Shown here piece by piece: positions 30,394 through 39,370 of a stretch of 64,000 nucleotides of DNA. The notes beneath the pieces were generated by a model that was not told where the DNA came from, made no database searches, and worked only from the letters and a program-made list of their open reading frames with translations. This stretch comes from Arenimonas sp049195245 (GTDB lineage Bacteria > Pseudomonadota > Gammaproteobacteria > Xanthomonadales > Xanthomonadaceae), in contig NZ_JBMIRR010000025.1 of the NCBI RefSeq assembly GCF_049195245.1, forward strand, positions 62,001 through 126,000, read 5' to 3'. Position 1 is the first letter of the stretch. Each line of letters starts with the position of its first letter. The position numbers and the translations under genes were made by a program.

Positions 30394-31142
30394 GCCGTTC
30401 CACTCCCGGCCTGCGCCGCGTAAACCGACAGGCCTTCCAGCACCAGCGAGGGTGCGAGTTGATAATCCAGTTCGAGATTTTCCACCAGGCGCGCGCCGCC
30501 ACCGCCGCTGACCAACAGCCGCGGCGCGCGGCCGAGCAGGCGCACCGCCTGGCGATGGCTGCGCTCGACCAGGCCCATCGCCGCGCCGAGGCTGCCGCTG
30601 GCCAGGGCGTCGGCCGTGTCGGTGGCGAAGTCGCTGGCTTCGCCGCCAGCGAAGGCCAGCGCGGGAAAGCGCGCCGCCAGCGCCGCGCGCATGTGTTCGG
30701 GGCTGGGCGCAATGACGCCGCCGCGATGCTGACCGGCGCCGTCGAGCAGGTCGACGGTGAGCGCACTGCCGGCCGACACGATCAGCCACGGGCCTTCGCC
30801 GCGCGCCTGCGCCGCCAGCAGGCCCAGGAAACGATCCACGCCCAGGCGCGCGGGTTCGGCATAGGCGATGCGCACACCGGCGCACTCCGGCTGCGTGCGT
30901 GCACGCGTGGCCGCATTGCCATGGCTGGCCAGCGCCTCGGCCACCGCCGCCGTCAGCTCCGAGCCGGCCACCGAGGCCAGCCAGCAGCGATCGCCGGGCG
31001 CGACGCCAGCCAGCCAGCGCTGCATCGACGGCGCGAAATCCGCGGCGCCGTGGGTCCAGGCCTGCACCTCGCCCAGGCCCGCGCCTTCGCGCCAGGACGC
31101 GACCTTTAGCCGGGAATTGCCGAGGTCGAGCAGCCAGTTCAT
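30390..31142 (-). CDS. coaX: Type III pantothenate kinase
   Basis: A 250-residue enzyme phosphorylating pantothenate, the first step of CoA synthesis. LLDLGNSRLKVA is the ASKHA phosphate-1 motif, GVDRFLGLLAA and SAGSALTVDLLD are the family motifs (substrate and catalytic Asp), and LLVSGGGGARL is the adenosine motif. GGVIAPSPEHMRAAL follows the phosphate-2 loop. ATG 31142 overlaps the birA stop (ATGA) and is preferred to an in-frame ATG at 31178. In many bacteria coaX lies downstream of birA, as here. Type III enzymes are not feedback-inhibited by CoA, from family knowledge. Confidence 0.95.
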   Translation of the reverse strand: MNWLLDLGNSRLKVASWREGAGLGEVQAWTHGAADFAPSMQRWLAGVAPGDRCWLASVAGSELTAAVAEALASHGNAATRARTQPECAGVRIAYAEPARLGVDRFLGLLAAQARGEGPWLIVSAGSALTVDLLDGAGQHRGGVIAPSPEHMRAALAARFPALAFAGGEASDFATDTADALASGSLGAAMGLVERSHRQAVRLLGRAPRLLVSGGGGARLVENLELDYQLAPSLVLEGLSVYAAQAGSGTA

Positions 31143-32104
31143 GCGGCCCGCAGGCTGGCTTCGCCGGCGTGGAAACACCGCTCGCCGTCGGACAGTTGCA
31201 CGCGCAGCGCGCCGTCGGCACGGATGCCCCGCGCCACCCCTTCATAGTCGCGGCCGGCATCGGTCACGCGCACCGCGCGGCCCGCGAGCAGGTCGTGGCG
31301 CGCCCACGCATCCAGGAACGCGGCCAGGCCCTCGCGTTCGAAACGCGCCAGCATCGGCAGCAGCGCATCGAGCAGGGCCACGCACACGTCCTGCCGCGAC
31401 GGCGGCACCGGCGACAGCGCCGCCAGGTCGCACCACGGCTGGTCGATGTCGCGCGCCGCCGCGGTCGGCATCGCGACATTGATGCCCAGGCCCACCACCA
31501 CGCGCAGCGGGCCGGAGGCCTCGCCGCCGATTTCCACCAGGATGCCGCCGAGCTTGCGTCCCTCGGCCAGCAGGTCGTTGGGCCACTTCACCCCGACCTG
31601 GGCATAGCCCAGGCCATGCAGGGCTTCAGCCACCGTCACGCCGACCGCCAGGCTGAGCCCCTGCAGCGCCGACACGCCCCCGTCGAAGCGACGCGCCAGC
31701 GACAGGTAAACATGCGCCGCCAGCGGCGAGGCCCAAGCGCGGCCACGACGCCCGCAGCCCGCGGTCTGGCGCTCAGCCAGCCACGCGAAGCTGCCGCGAT
31801 CAGGCACCGGCGCACGCAGGGCCAGTGCATTGGTGGAGTCGGTTTCGAACACGAGCTCCAGGCCCGCCAGTTCGGCCCGCGCGTCGCCTGCCAGCTGCGT
31901 ACGCAGCGTATCGGCATCCAGCAAGGACAGGGGCTGCGCCAGCGCATAACCTCGGCCAGGCCGCGCCTGCACGTCCACGCCCATCGCCCGCAGCGACTGG
32001 ATGCGCTTCCACACGCCGCCACGGGTGAGGCCGAAGTCGCGCGCCAGTTCCGCGCCGGTGGCGGGGCCGGCGGCCAGCCGTTGCAGCAGCGCGCGCTCGC
32101 TCAC
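31139..32104 (-). CDS. birA: Biotin--protein ligase / biotin operon repressor
   Basis: A 321-residue protein. The N-terminal winged helix (residues 1-60: LLQRLAAGPATGAELARDFGLTRGGVWKRIQSL) suggests DNA binding, so it may also repress biotin genes. The ligase domain has ETDSTNALAL, the biotinyl-AMP loop AGCGRRGRAW (GRGRRGR variant), KWPNDLL with the catalytic Lys, and KLGGILVEIGGE with GLGINV. The C-terminal SH3-like domain ends in RALRVQLSDG-type strands. It activates biotin for acetyl-CoA carboxylase, which suits a lipid-synthesis operon. Its ATG overlaps the plsY stop codon. Confidence 0.95.
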   Translation of the reverse strand: MSERALLQRLAAGPATGAELARDFGLTRGGVWKRIQSLRAMGVDVQARPGRGYALAQPLSLLDADTLRTQLAGDARAELAGLELVFETDSTNALALRAPVPDRGSFAWLAERQTAGCGRRGRAWASPLAAHVYLSLARRFDGGVSALQGLSLAVGVTVAEALHGLGYAQVGVKWPNDLLAEGRKLGGILVEIGGEASGPLRVVVGLGINVAMPTAAARDIDQPWCDLAALSPVPPSRQDVCVALLDALLPMLARFEREGLAAFLDAWARHDLLAGRAVRVTDAGRDYEGVARGIRADGALRVQLSDGERCFHAGEASLRAA

Positions 32105-32721
32105 GCCGCGCCTCGGCGCAGGCGCGACCAGATCCGCGCGCGTTCGAAGCGCGGCTCGGTGCCCGCGCGAAGGCGCGCGAGATTGCCGCGATGGGTGAAG
32201 GCGATGAACAGCGCCAGCACCACCGAGAACACCAGCCGCGTGTCATCGGCCGCCGTGAGCACGGCCAGCGGCACCAGCGACACCGCGGCCAGCACGGTCG
32301 AAAGCCCGACGTAACCGCCGATGCTCAGCACCAGCAGCCAGGTGGCGATCAGCACCAGCACCGCCAGCGGCCACAGCACCAGCAGCGCACCGACCAGGGT
32401 GCCCGCGCCCTTGCCGCCGCGGAAACCATGGAAGACCGGCCACACGTGGCCGACCACGGCCGCCAGTCCCGCGGCGTAGGGCAGCCAGGCGGCGCCGCCG
32501 CCGTAGGCCTGCGCCAGCCACACGGCCAGCACGCCCTTGCCCACGTCCACCAGCACCGTGCCCAGCGCGAACTTCCAGCCCTGCGTGCGCAGCGCATTGG
32601 TGCCGCCGGCGTTGCCGCTGCCCAGGGTGCGGATGTCCACGCCACGCAGCCGCCCGAGCAGCAGGCTGCCCGAGAGCGAGCCGAGCAGGTAGGCGATCAG
32701 GAGGAACAGCGCGGCGGTCAT
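32101..32721 (-). CDS. plsY: Acyl-phosphate:glycerol-3-phosphate acyltransferase
   Basis: A 206-residue inner-membrane enzyme with five membrane segments, transferring an acyl chain from acyl-phosphate to glycerol-3-phosphate. The three family motifs are visible: SGSLLLGRLRGVDIRTLGSGNAG, GHVWPVFHGFRGGKGAGTLVG (glycine-rich loop), and FTHRGNLARLRAGTEPRF near the C terminus. ATG 32721 lies 31 bases after the stop of the fatty-acid-kinase-like gene, and its stop codon overlaps birA. The neighbouring kinase would produce its acyl-phosphate substrate, a strong functional link. Confidence 0.95.
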   Translation of the reverse strand: MTAALFLLIAYLLGSLSGSLLLGRLRGVDIRTLGSGNAGGTNALRTQGWKFALGTVLVDVGKGVLAVWLAQAYGGGAAWLPYAAGLAAVVGHVWPVFHGFRGGKGAGTLVGALLVLWPLAVLVLIATWLLVLSIGGYVGLSTVLAAVSLVPLAVLTAADDTRLVFSVVLALFIAFTHRGNLARLRAGTEPRFERARIWSRLRRGAA

Positions 32722-32752
32722 GCCGGCATTATGGCCCGCGCGGCCGCGGCCG

Positions 32753-34564
32753 TCAGTCCAGCGGCTGCAGCGACACCACCAGCGCACCGGGGCCTGCGTG
32801 TGCGCCGATGGCCGGACCGGTTTCCACCAGCCAGCCCTGGGCGATGTCGAGCCGCGACTGCAGCGCCGACAGCAGCACCTGGCCATCGGCCAGCGCGTCG
32901 CAGTGGCCCACCACCAGTCGCCAGCGTTTGCCACGCGGCGTGCGCGCGGCGACGTAGGCGGCGAAGCGTTCGGCCACACGGGTCTTTCCGAACAGCCCCC
33001 CGGCCATGCCCAGGCGACCGGCCGGCTTCACTTTCGCGATCGGCGTCAGCCCCAGCCATTCCACCACCGGCTGCGCCCAGGCCGGCAGGCGTCCGCCGCG
33101 CACGGCGTGGCGGATGTCGCGGGCCAGCGCCCAGGTCAGGGTCAGCGGCTTGAGCCGCGCCAGTTCGGTCAGGATCTCCGGCACGTCGGCGCCGGCCACG
33201 GCCATTTCGCCGGCGCGCAGCGCCAGCAGGCCTTCGCCGCCCGACGCGTTGCCGGTGTCGAACACGTGCGTGCGCTCCGGATGGCCACGCTGGGCCGCGG
33301 TTTCCGCCGACTGCAGCGTGCCCGACACCGCCCGCGACAGTCCGACGTAGACCAGCGCGCGGTGATGCGAAAGCAGGAATTCGAACTGCCGGCGGAAATC
33401 CCCCGGCGGCGGCTGGCTGGTCCGCGGCAGCACGGCCTCGGTGCGCAGCCGGCGATAGAACTCGGCGGTCGACAGCCCGACCTTGTCCAAGTAGTCCTGG
33501 TCGCCGAAGTTCACGCGCGCCGGCACCATGTGGATGTTGTAGCGCTGCATCTCCGCTTCGGGCAGGTCGGCGGCGCTGTCGGTGATCACGGCCACGCCGA
33601 CCGCACCGGCGGCGGTGCGCGCCTGCGCGTGCATGTCGTCGGCCTTGGCGCCATCGACGTGGCCAAAGCGCGCCGCGGTTTCGAACAGCGCGCGCGGGTC
33701 GGCCACGTGCGCGTGCAGGCGCAGGCGGGTCTGGCTGCCCGCGATCACCACGCAGGACGCGCCCAGCGCCGTCATCGCGGCGCGCAGGCCGGGCTTGTCC
33801 AGGGCCTCGCCCACCAGCAGGCATTCGCTGCACCAGCGGTGCGCCGGGTCGCCCTCGCCCAGTTCGCCGTGGGCCTGCGCGGCCTCGACGTCGGCAGGCA
33901 GTTCGTCCGCCACGCCGACCGCATCCACGGCGCCGGACGAAATGAAGTCGTCGATGCCCTCGAGCAGGTCCACGAAGCCCTGCGCGCCCGCATCCACCAC
34001 GCCTGCGCGCGCCAGCACCGGCAGCTGGTTGGGCGTATTGGCCAAGGCGCGCCGGCTGTGTTCGAGCGCACGGCGGAACCAGCCGCCCAGGTCGCCGGCG
34101 CTGCGCTGTTCCAGCGCCTCGGCAAAGGCGGTGATCACGCTGAGGATGGTGCCTTCGCGCGGCTCGGACAGGGCCTGGCGCGCGGAGTCGGCGCCGGCCC
34201 GCACCGCGCGCGCCAAGGCCTCGGGTTCCAGCGCGCGCACCGGTCCCGCGGCTTCGGCCACGCCGGTGAGGAACTGCGCCAGGATCGCGCCGGAGTTGCC
34301 GCGCGCACCGTCCACCGCGTCCTCGCCCACGCGCCGCAGCAGGTCACCCGCGCCCTGCGTGCGCCGGCTCAGCGCGCCGGTCAACACGCCGCCCAGGGTG
34401 AAGGCCAGGTTGCTCCCCGTGTCGCCGTCGGGCACCGGGAACACGTTGATCTTGTTGAGGGTCTCGCGCTGGGCGATCACCCGCCGGGCCCCGGCGATCA
34501 GGGCGCGGCGCAGCGCGGGGCCGCGGATCAGCGGGCGCGGCAGGTCTAGAAAGGCGACATTCAT
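32753..34564 (-). CDS. Single-chain FakA-FakB-like fatty acid kinase (DhaL + DegV fusion)
   Basis: A 603-residue protein. Residues 1-210 are a DhaL/DAK2 kinase domain with the Mg-nucleotide motif PVPDGDTGSN (43-52) and DGARGNSGA (85-93). Residues about 215-315 match the FakA middle region, including WCSECLL (244-250) in place of the YCTE motif. Residues about 322-603 are a DegV domain with VITDSAADLP (326-335) and the TSQP loop (382-385) that binds the fatty-acid carboxylate in FakB. In Firmicutes FakA and FakB are separate chains that phosphorylate exogenous fatty acids to acyl-phosphates. Here they are fused, and plsY, which uses acyl-phosphate, is next in the operon. ATG 34564 is chosen; upstream ORF sequence is not conserved-looking. 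Confidence 0.85.
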   Translation of the reverse strand: MNVAFLDLPRPLIRGPALRRALIAGARRVIAQRETLNKINVFPVPDGDTGSNLAFTLGGVLTGALSRRTQGAGDLLRRVGEDAVDGARGNSGAILAQFLTGVAEAAGPVRALEPEALARAVRAGADSARQALSEPREGTILSVITAFAEALEQRSAGDLGGWFRRALEHSRRALANTPNQLPVLARAGVVDAGAQGFVDLLEGIDDFISSGAVDAVGVADELPADVEAAQAHGELGEGDPAHRWCSECLLVGEALDKPGLRAAMTALGASCVVIAGSQTRLRLHAHVADPRALFETAARFGHVDGAKADDMHAQARTAAGAVGVAVITDSAADLPEAEMQRYNIHMVPARVNFGDQDYLDKVGLSTAEFYRRLRTEAVLPRTSQPPPGDFRRQFEFLLSHHRALVYVGLSRAVSGTLQSAETAAQRGHPERTHVFDTGNASGGEGLLALRAGEMAVAGADVPEILTELARLKPLTLTWALARDIRHAVRGGRLPAWAQPVVEWLGLTPIAKVKPAGRLGMAGGLFGKTRVAERFAAYVAARTPRGKRWRLVVGHCDALADGQVLLSALQSRLDIAQGWLVETGPAIGAHAGPGALVVSLQPLD

Positions 34565-34720
34565 GGGCTGCCGGAGTCTGCCCGAAGCCGCGGCGGCCGC
34601 CATGCTGCGGCGCATCATCAAAGTCCGGACGCGGCTTGCCGATTCGGCGTTAGAATCCGCCTTGCAACCTTCGGGGGCCGGATGGCATCCCTTGGGTAAC
34701 TCCCACCGCAGGTGTCCGCC

Positions 34721-34972
34721 ATGTACCGCATGCTGCTTGTCCTCAGCCTTGCCCTGTTCGCCACCGGCAGCCAGGCCGCCGAGGCGGTGCCGGTGGAATC
34801 CGAATCCGAGGCCTGCCCCAAGTCCGAGCCGGCCGCGGGAAAGCCGGCCGCCAACGGCGAAGGCACCAGCAGCACCGCGCGCCCGGGCGCGCCGGCCCCG
34901 GTGCGTCCGCGCAGCACCAGCGCCCGCGGCACGCCGCGCTGGCAGAGCCTGCTGCCGGGCATGTTCCGCTGA
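34721..34972 (+). CDS. Small exported protein of unknown function
   Basis: An 83-residue protein with a clear signal peptide (MYRMLLVLSLALFATGSQAAE, cleavage after QAA) and a Pro/Ala/Ser-rich tail without a recognisable domain. The single Cys in the mature part (EACPKSEP) is unusual. The start at 34721 fits the signal peptide; an in-frame ATG three codons earlier exists. It is divergent from the fatty-acid kinase gene. The 156-base gap holds several small hairpins (for example GGATG-G-CATCC and TGGG-TAAC-TCCCA around 34678-34710), but I recognise no known riboswitch there. Confidence 0.6.
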   Translation: MYRMLLVLSLALFATGSQAAEAVPVESESEACPKSEPAAGKPAANGEGTSSTARPGAPAPVRPRSTSARGTPRWQSLLPGMFR

Positions 34973-35027
34973 GGCCAGGCCTCCGGCCAGACTTGCCTCG
35001 TCCGCGCCGCGCCCGCACCCTGCGGGC

Positions 35028-35789
35028 ATGAAATCCCTCTTCCGACGCTTCCGCAGCACCCCGCCCGAGCTGGCCGGGGACGATGCCCGCGCGCTGTTGG
35101 CCGACCTGCCCTGGCTGCAGCGGCTCGAGCCCGCGCGACTGGCCCGACTGTTCGACCTGGTGGCGCTGTTCCAGGCCGGCAAGACCATCACCCCGGTGCA
35201 CGGCCTGGCGCTGGATGCGACCCAGCGCCGGCGCCTGGCCGCCCTCGCCTGCCTGCCCCTGCTGGAATTCGGCGCCGAAGGCCTGCGCGGCTGGTCCCAG
35301 GTGATCGTCTACCCCGGCGCCTTCCGCGTGCATCGCCAGCACCACGACGACGGCACCGGCGTGGTGGCGGAATGGCACGAGGAACTGGCCGGCGAATCCT
35401 GGGAACAGGGCCCGCTGGTGCTGTCCTGGGACGACGTGGAGGCCGACCTGGCCGAACCCGAGGCGGGCTTCCAGCTGGTCGCCCACGAGATGGCGCACAA
35501 GCTCGATGCGCTGGACGGCGCGATGGACGGCACGCCGCCGCTGCCCGCGGCCTGGCAGCGCGACTGGGCGCGCGATTTCCAGGCGGCGTACGAAGCTTTT
35601 TGCGCGCGCGTGGACGCAGGCGAAGACACGCCGATCGATGCCTACGCCGCCGAGGCCCCGGAAGAATTCTTCGCGGTCGCCACCGAATACCATTTCTCGG
35701 CACCGGACCTGCTGCAGCGCGAAATGCCTGCGGTGGCCGCGCACCTGCAGCGTCTGTACGGCGCGTCGCCGATCCCCGCGCCCGCCTGA
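35028..35789 (+). CDS. mtfA: MtfA-type zinc peptidase
   Basis: A 253-residue cytoplasmic metallopeptidase of the M90/MtfA family. The zinc site HEMAHKLD (HExxH) and a downstream Glu in EFFAVATEYHF are present; VIVYPGAFRV and WEQGPLVLSWDDVE are family strands. In Escherichia coli MtfA binds the repressor Mlc and shows weak aminopeptidase activity; whether it has such a partner here is unknown. The frame extends far upstream, but ATG 35028 begins the conserved helix. It is convergent with phoQ, with ten bases between stop codons. Confidence 0.9.
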   Translation: MKSLFRRFRSTPPELAGDDARALLADLPWLQRLEPARLARLFDLVALFQAGKTITPVHGLALDATQRRRLAALACLPLLEFGAEGLRGWSQVIVYPGAFRVHRQHHDDGTGVVAEWHEELAGESWEQGPLVLSWDDVEADLAEPEAGFQLVAHEMAHKLDALDGAMDGTPPLPAAWQRDWARDFQAAYEAFCARVDAGEDTPIDAYAAEAPEEFFAVATEYHFSAPDLLQREMPAVAAHLQRLYGASPIPAPA

Positions 35790-35799
35790 GCGGGCCGAT

Positions 35800-37185
35800 T
35801 CAGAACGCCGGCGGGAACCGCACCCGGAAGCGCGCGCCGCCCAGTTCGGTGGCCTGGCCCACGCTGAGTTCACCGCGATAGGCCGTGACGATGTCCTGCA
35901 CGATGGACAGGCCGATGCCATGGCCCTGCACGCGCTCGTCGCCGCGCACGCCGCGCTGCAGCAGCAGTTCGACCTTCTCGGGCGGGATGCCGGGGCCGTC
36001 GTCGTCCACGGTGATGACGGTGCCGGGGCGGCGGTTGGCCGGCGCGGTCTCGACCTTCACGCTCAGCAGCACGCGCTTGTTGGCCCACTTGAAGGCGTTT
36101 TCCAGCAGGTTGCCCAGCAGTTCCTGCAGGTCGCCCAGCTCGCCATGGAAGCGCGCGGCGCTGTCGATGTCGAACTCGCACAGCACGCCGCGCGCGACGT
36201 AGACCTTTTCCAGGCCGGCGACGATTTCCTCGGCGCGCGGCTCGATCTCGATCGGCGCCGAGTACAGCGCATGGCCGCTGCGTGCGGCGCGCGAGAGCTG
36301 GTAGGACACGATCTCGTTCATGCGCTGCACCTGGCCGGCGACGTCGCGGCGCAGCTCGTCGTGGCTGGCGTCGGCGTCGAGCCGCGAGCGCAGCACGGCC
36401 AGCGGCGTCTTCAGGCTGTGCGCCAGGTCCGAAAGCGTGTTGCGGCTGCGCTCGAGGTGGCTGCGTTCGCTTTCGATCAGGCTGTTGATGGATTCGGTGA
36501 TCGACTCCAGCTCGCGCGGGTGGGCGCCGGACAGTCGCAGGCTTTCACCCTGGCGCACGCGCGCCAGCTCGCGCTCCACGTTGCGCAGCGGCAGCAGGCT
36601 CCAGCGCAGCACCAGGATCTGCACCAGCACCAGCACCACCGCCGCGAAGCCGAGGTAGCCCCACAGCGCGCGCCGGAACACATTGACCTGGTCCTGGATC
36701 TGGCCGGCGTCCTCGAACACGCTGATGGTCAGCGGCGTGTCCTGGCTCGATTCCCAGACCACGCCGATCGAGTAGGCGTAGACGCTGTTCTCGGTGCCGC
36801 GGCCGTCGACGATGCTCAGCGGACCCTCGAAGCGACGCTCGCCCTGTTCGAGCATTTCCAGCGGCGGCAGCGAGCGGCCGAAGGACGAGGCCGAATTCCA
36901 GCGCAGGTTGTCGCCGCGCACGCTGGCGTACAGGCCGCTCTTGGGCACCATGAAACGCACGTCCAGCGGCGGCTCGGGCGGGATGAAGGCGCCGCTGCGG
37001 TCGATCTCGCTGCCGTAGATGTAGCCCAGGGCCAGGTTGGCCAGGCGCTCGCGCAGCGCGTTCTGGGCCGTGTCCACGAAGGCACGGTCCAGCGCATAGC
37101 CGGTGAAGGCCAGGAAGGCCACCAGCGCCAGGCTGGCCGCCAGCAGCTGCCGGGCCTGCAGCGAAAGGGTGCGCCAGCCGCGCAC
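35800..37185 (-). CDS. phoQ: PhoQ-like sensor histidine kinase
   Basis: A 461-residue membrane kinase. TM1 spans about residues 13-32, a periplasmic sensor about 33-172, TM2 about 176-196, then a HAMP region (LPLRNVERELARVRQGE), a dimerisation helix with His256 in LSDLAHSLKTPLAVL, and an ATPase with NLLENAFKWA, DDDGPGIP and GHGIGLSIV. SLKTP with the PhoQ-type sensor indicates the PhoPQ family, which senses divalent cations, acidity or antimicrobial peptides. The start is GTG 37185, six bases after the phoP stop codon. It forms an operon with phoP and probably the PepSY-like gene upstream. Confidence 0.9.
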   Translation of the reverse strand: MRGWRTLSLQARQLLAASLALVAFLAFTGYALDRAFVDTAQNALRERLANLALGYIYGSEIDRSGAFIPPEPPLDVRFMVPKSGLYASVRGDNLRWNSASSFGRSLPPLEMLEQGERRFEGPLSIVDGRGTENSVYAYSIGVVWESSQDTPLTISVFEDAGQIQDQVNVFRRALWGYLGFAAVVLVLVQILVLRWSLLPLRNVERELARVRQGESLRLSGAHPRELESITESINSLIESERSHLERSRNTLSDLAHSLKTPLAVLRSRLDADASHDELRRDVAGQVQRMNEIVSYQLSRAARSGHALYSAPIEIEPRAEEIVAGLEKVYVARGVLCEFDIDSAARFHGELGDLQELLGNLLENAFKWANKRVLLSVKVETAPANRRPGTVITVDDDGPGIPPEKVELLLQRGVRGDERVQGHGIGLSIVQDIVTAYRGELSVGQATELGGARFRVRFPPAF

Positions 37186-37191
37186 CCGGCT

Positions 37192-37872
37192 TTACTCGTC
37201 GCGCGGGATGGCGAAGCGGTAGCCGCGGCCGCGCACGGTCTCGATCGGCTTGATCTCGCCTTCCGGGTCCAGCTTCTTGCGCAGGCGGCCGATGAAGACT
37301 TCCAGCACGTTGGAGTCGCGGTCGAAGTCCTGCTGGTAGATGTGCTCGGTCAGGTCGGCCTTGGACACCAGCTCGCCCGCGTGCAGCATCAGGTACTCCA
37401 GCACCTTGTACTCGTAGCTGGTCAGGTCGACGCCGCTGCCGTTGACGGTCACCGTCTGGGCCGAGAGGTCCAGCTTGACCGGGCCGCAGTCGAGCGTGGG
37501 CTTGCTCCAGCCGGCGGCGCGGCGCAGCAGCGCGTTGAGGCGCGCCAGCAGTTCCTCGACGTGGAAGGGCTTGACCAGGTAGTCGTCGGCGCCGGACTTG
37601 AGGCCTTCGACCTTGTCCTGCCAGCTCGAGCGCGCGGTCAGGATCAGGATCGGGAACTTCTGGCCTTCGGCGCGCAGCGCCTTCACCAGGTCCATGCCCG
37701 ACATCTTGGGCAGGCCCAGGTCGATCACGGCGATGTCGAACGGCACTTCGCGGCCGTGGTACAGGCCTTCTTCGCCGTCACCGGCGGTATCCACGGCGAA
37801 CCCTTCGCGCTTGAGCCGCGCGGCCAGGGTTTCCCGCAGTGGAGCTTCATCCTCGACCAGCAGTACGCGCAT
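37192..37872 (-). CDS. phoP: PhoP-like OmpR-family response regulator
   Basis: A 226-residue regulator. The receiver (1-118) has acidic residues in VEDEA, phospho-acceptor Asp51 (VIDLGLPKMSG), Thr79 (LTAR) and Lys101 (LVKPFH). The OmpR-type winged-helix domain (about 130-222) has LTSYEYKVLEYLMLHAGELVSK, the recognition helix SNVLEVFIGRLRKKLD and the wing IETVRGRGYRF. The partner is the adjacent PhoQ-like kinase. A GAGACGACATG-like ribosome site precedes ATG 37872. In xanthomonads PhoPQ controls envelope and virulence functions, from family knowledge. Confidence 0.93.
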   Translation of the reverse strand: MRVLLVEDEAPLRETLAARLKREGFAVDTAGDGEEGLYHGREVPFDIAVIDLGLPKMSGMDLVKALRAEGQKFPILILTARSSWQDKVEGLKSGADDYLVKPFHVEELLARLNALLRRAAGWSKPTLDCGPVKLDLSAQTVTVNGSGVDLTSYEYKVLEYLMLHAGELVSKADLTEHIYQQDFDRDSNVLEVFIGRLRKKLDPEGEIKPIETVRGRGYRFAIPRDE

Positions 37873-37916
37873 GTCGTCTCCTTTCGACAGGGGACCGGCC
37901 CTCGCGGGCCGGGAGT

Positions 37917-38336
37917 TCAGTCGCGATCGTTGCGGCCACCGCGGCCGCCTTCGTCGCGACGCGGCATCGGGCGCTCGGCGGCCGGGGGCGGCGGCGCGGA
38001 GCGGTCCTGGGAATTGCGGCCACGCAGCATCGGGCTCTGGCGCGCCGAGTCCAGACGCTGGGTGCGTTCGGGGCGCGGCTCGCGGCCGCGGCTGTCGTGC
38101 AGCACGCGCACCCGGCCCTCCGGGGTCAGCACCTTCAGGCGGTAGACCTCGCGGCCACCGCGCTGCATGGGCTCGGCCTGCAGCACCCGGCCGCCGTCGC
38201 GCTCCACCTGGCGGACCCGGTCGGCGGCGGACTCGCGCTCGGTGCGCGGCCGCGGCGCCTCCTCTTCCTGGGCATGCGCAGGCATCACCGCGAGGAACGC
38301 GGCCAGCAGCAGCACGGGGCGAAGGGAGGTCAACAT
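37917..38336 (-). CDS. PepSY-like periplasmic protein upstream of phoPQ
   Basis: A 139-residue exported protein. The signal peptide ends at MPAHAQ (about residue 23). One PepSY-like unit follows (about 38-82: ADRVRQVERDGGRVLQAEPMQRGGREVYRLKVLTPEGRVRVL), then a basic, Pro/Arg-rich disordered tail. PepSY proteins are thought to inhibit proteases or modulate membrane sensors. Its position 44 bases upstream of phoP on the same strand suggests cotranscription and possible input to PhoQ, which is inference. Confidence 0.75.
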   Translation of the reverse strand: MLTSLRPVLLLAAFLAVMPAHAQEEEAPRPRTERESAADRVRQVERDGGRVLQAEPMQRGGREVYRLKVLTPEGRVRVLHDSRGREPRPERTQRLDSARQSPMLRGRNSQDRSAPPPPAAERPMPRRDEGGRGGRNDRD

Positions 38337-38465
38337 CGTCTGGATACTACTTCCAAGGGGGGCTTCCGGCTACCCGGAACATGCCGCGAAGTCTGGGCGG
38401 GAGGCGGTGAATCCGATCTGAACCCTAAGGCCTTCAAACACTTGGCGCAGGCGCGGGTTCAGGCC

Positions 38466-39370
38466 TCAGTAGATTTCCGCCACACAGCAGCGTAGCGAGC
38501 CGCCCGCCTTCTCGATTTCGTCCAGCGCCACCGGGGCCAGTGCGAACCCCGCTTCGGCCAGTGCGTCACGCTGGCCGGGCCGCAGGGCGTCGGCACCGGC
38601 CTGGCTGATCCAGACCCGGTCGTCCGACAGCGCGATGCAGTTGCCGGCGAAGCGGCCCTTCTGGTCCGGCGACAGTTCCAGCACGTGCGGCGCGTACAGC
38701 GCCGCGATGGCCGACGCGACCCCCGGGTCGGCGAAGCCGGCCGGGCAGACCACCAGGGCCCGGCCCGCCAGCACGCTCATGACCACGTTGGTGTGGTACT
38801 CGCCCGCCGCCAGGTCGAACATCAGGGTGGCGCGCAGGCCGAAGGCGGCGTGCATCGCGGCGGCGCCGGCTTCGTCGCAGCGCTCGCCCAGGCCGGCGTA
38901 GCCCAGGCCACGGGCGCGGTCGATCACCAGGGCGCCGGTCAGTTCGCAGATGCCGGGCTGGGCGCGCAGGTCCCGTTCGCGATAGCCCATGGCCGCGAAG
39001 AAGCCGCGGATGTCGGCGCGCTCGGCCTCGCGCTGGCGAACGGGATGCCGCATGTGGCCCAGGATCAGGCGGCCCGGGGCGGTGCCGAACACGTTGTTCG
39101 GGAACAGCGCATCGGGCGTGGCCGGGTCGCCGGGGAAGGCGACGGTCGGCAGCACGCCGGCCAGCGCGCGATGCAGGTCGCGGTGCTGGTCCAGCGCGCG
39201 CGCCGGATCCACGCGCACGCCCAGGTCCATGTAGGCGTTGTCGCTGGCCGACTGCTCGGCCAGCGCAAAACCCTCCGGCACCACCAGGAAGGCGGCCTTG
39301 GCGCAGGACGGCCCGAAGTCGGGCGCGGTATTGCGCGCAAGGCCGGCAAAGGCCTCCCGATCGCGGGTGA

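Noticed and set aside
34640..34720. Possible riboswitch or structured leader before the small exported protein
   Set aside because: Several small hairpins can be drawn, but I could not match any known riboswitch consensus (manganese, fluoride, cyclic-di-GMP types were considered).
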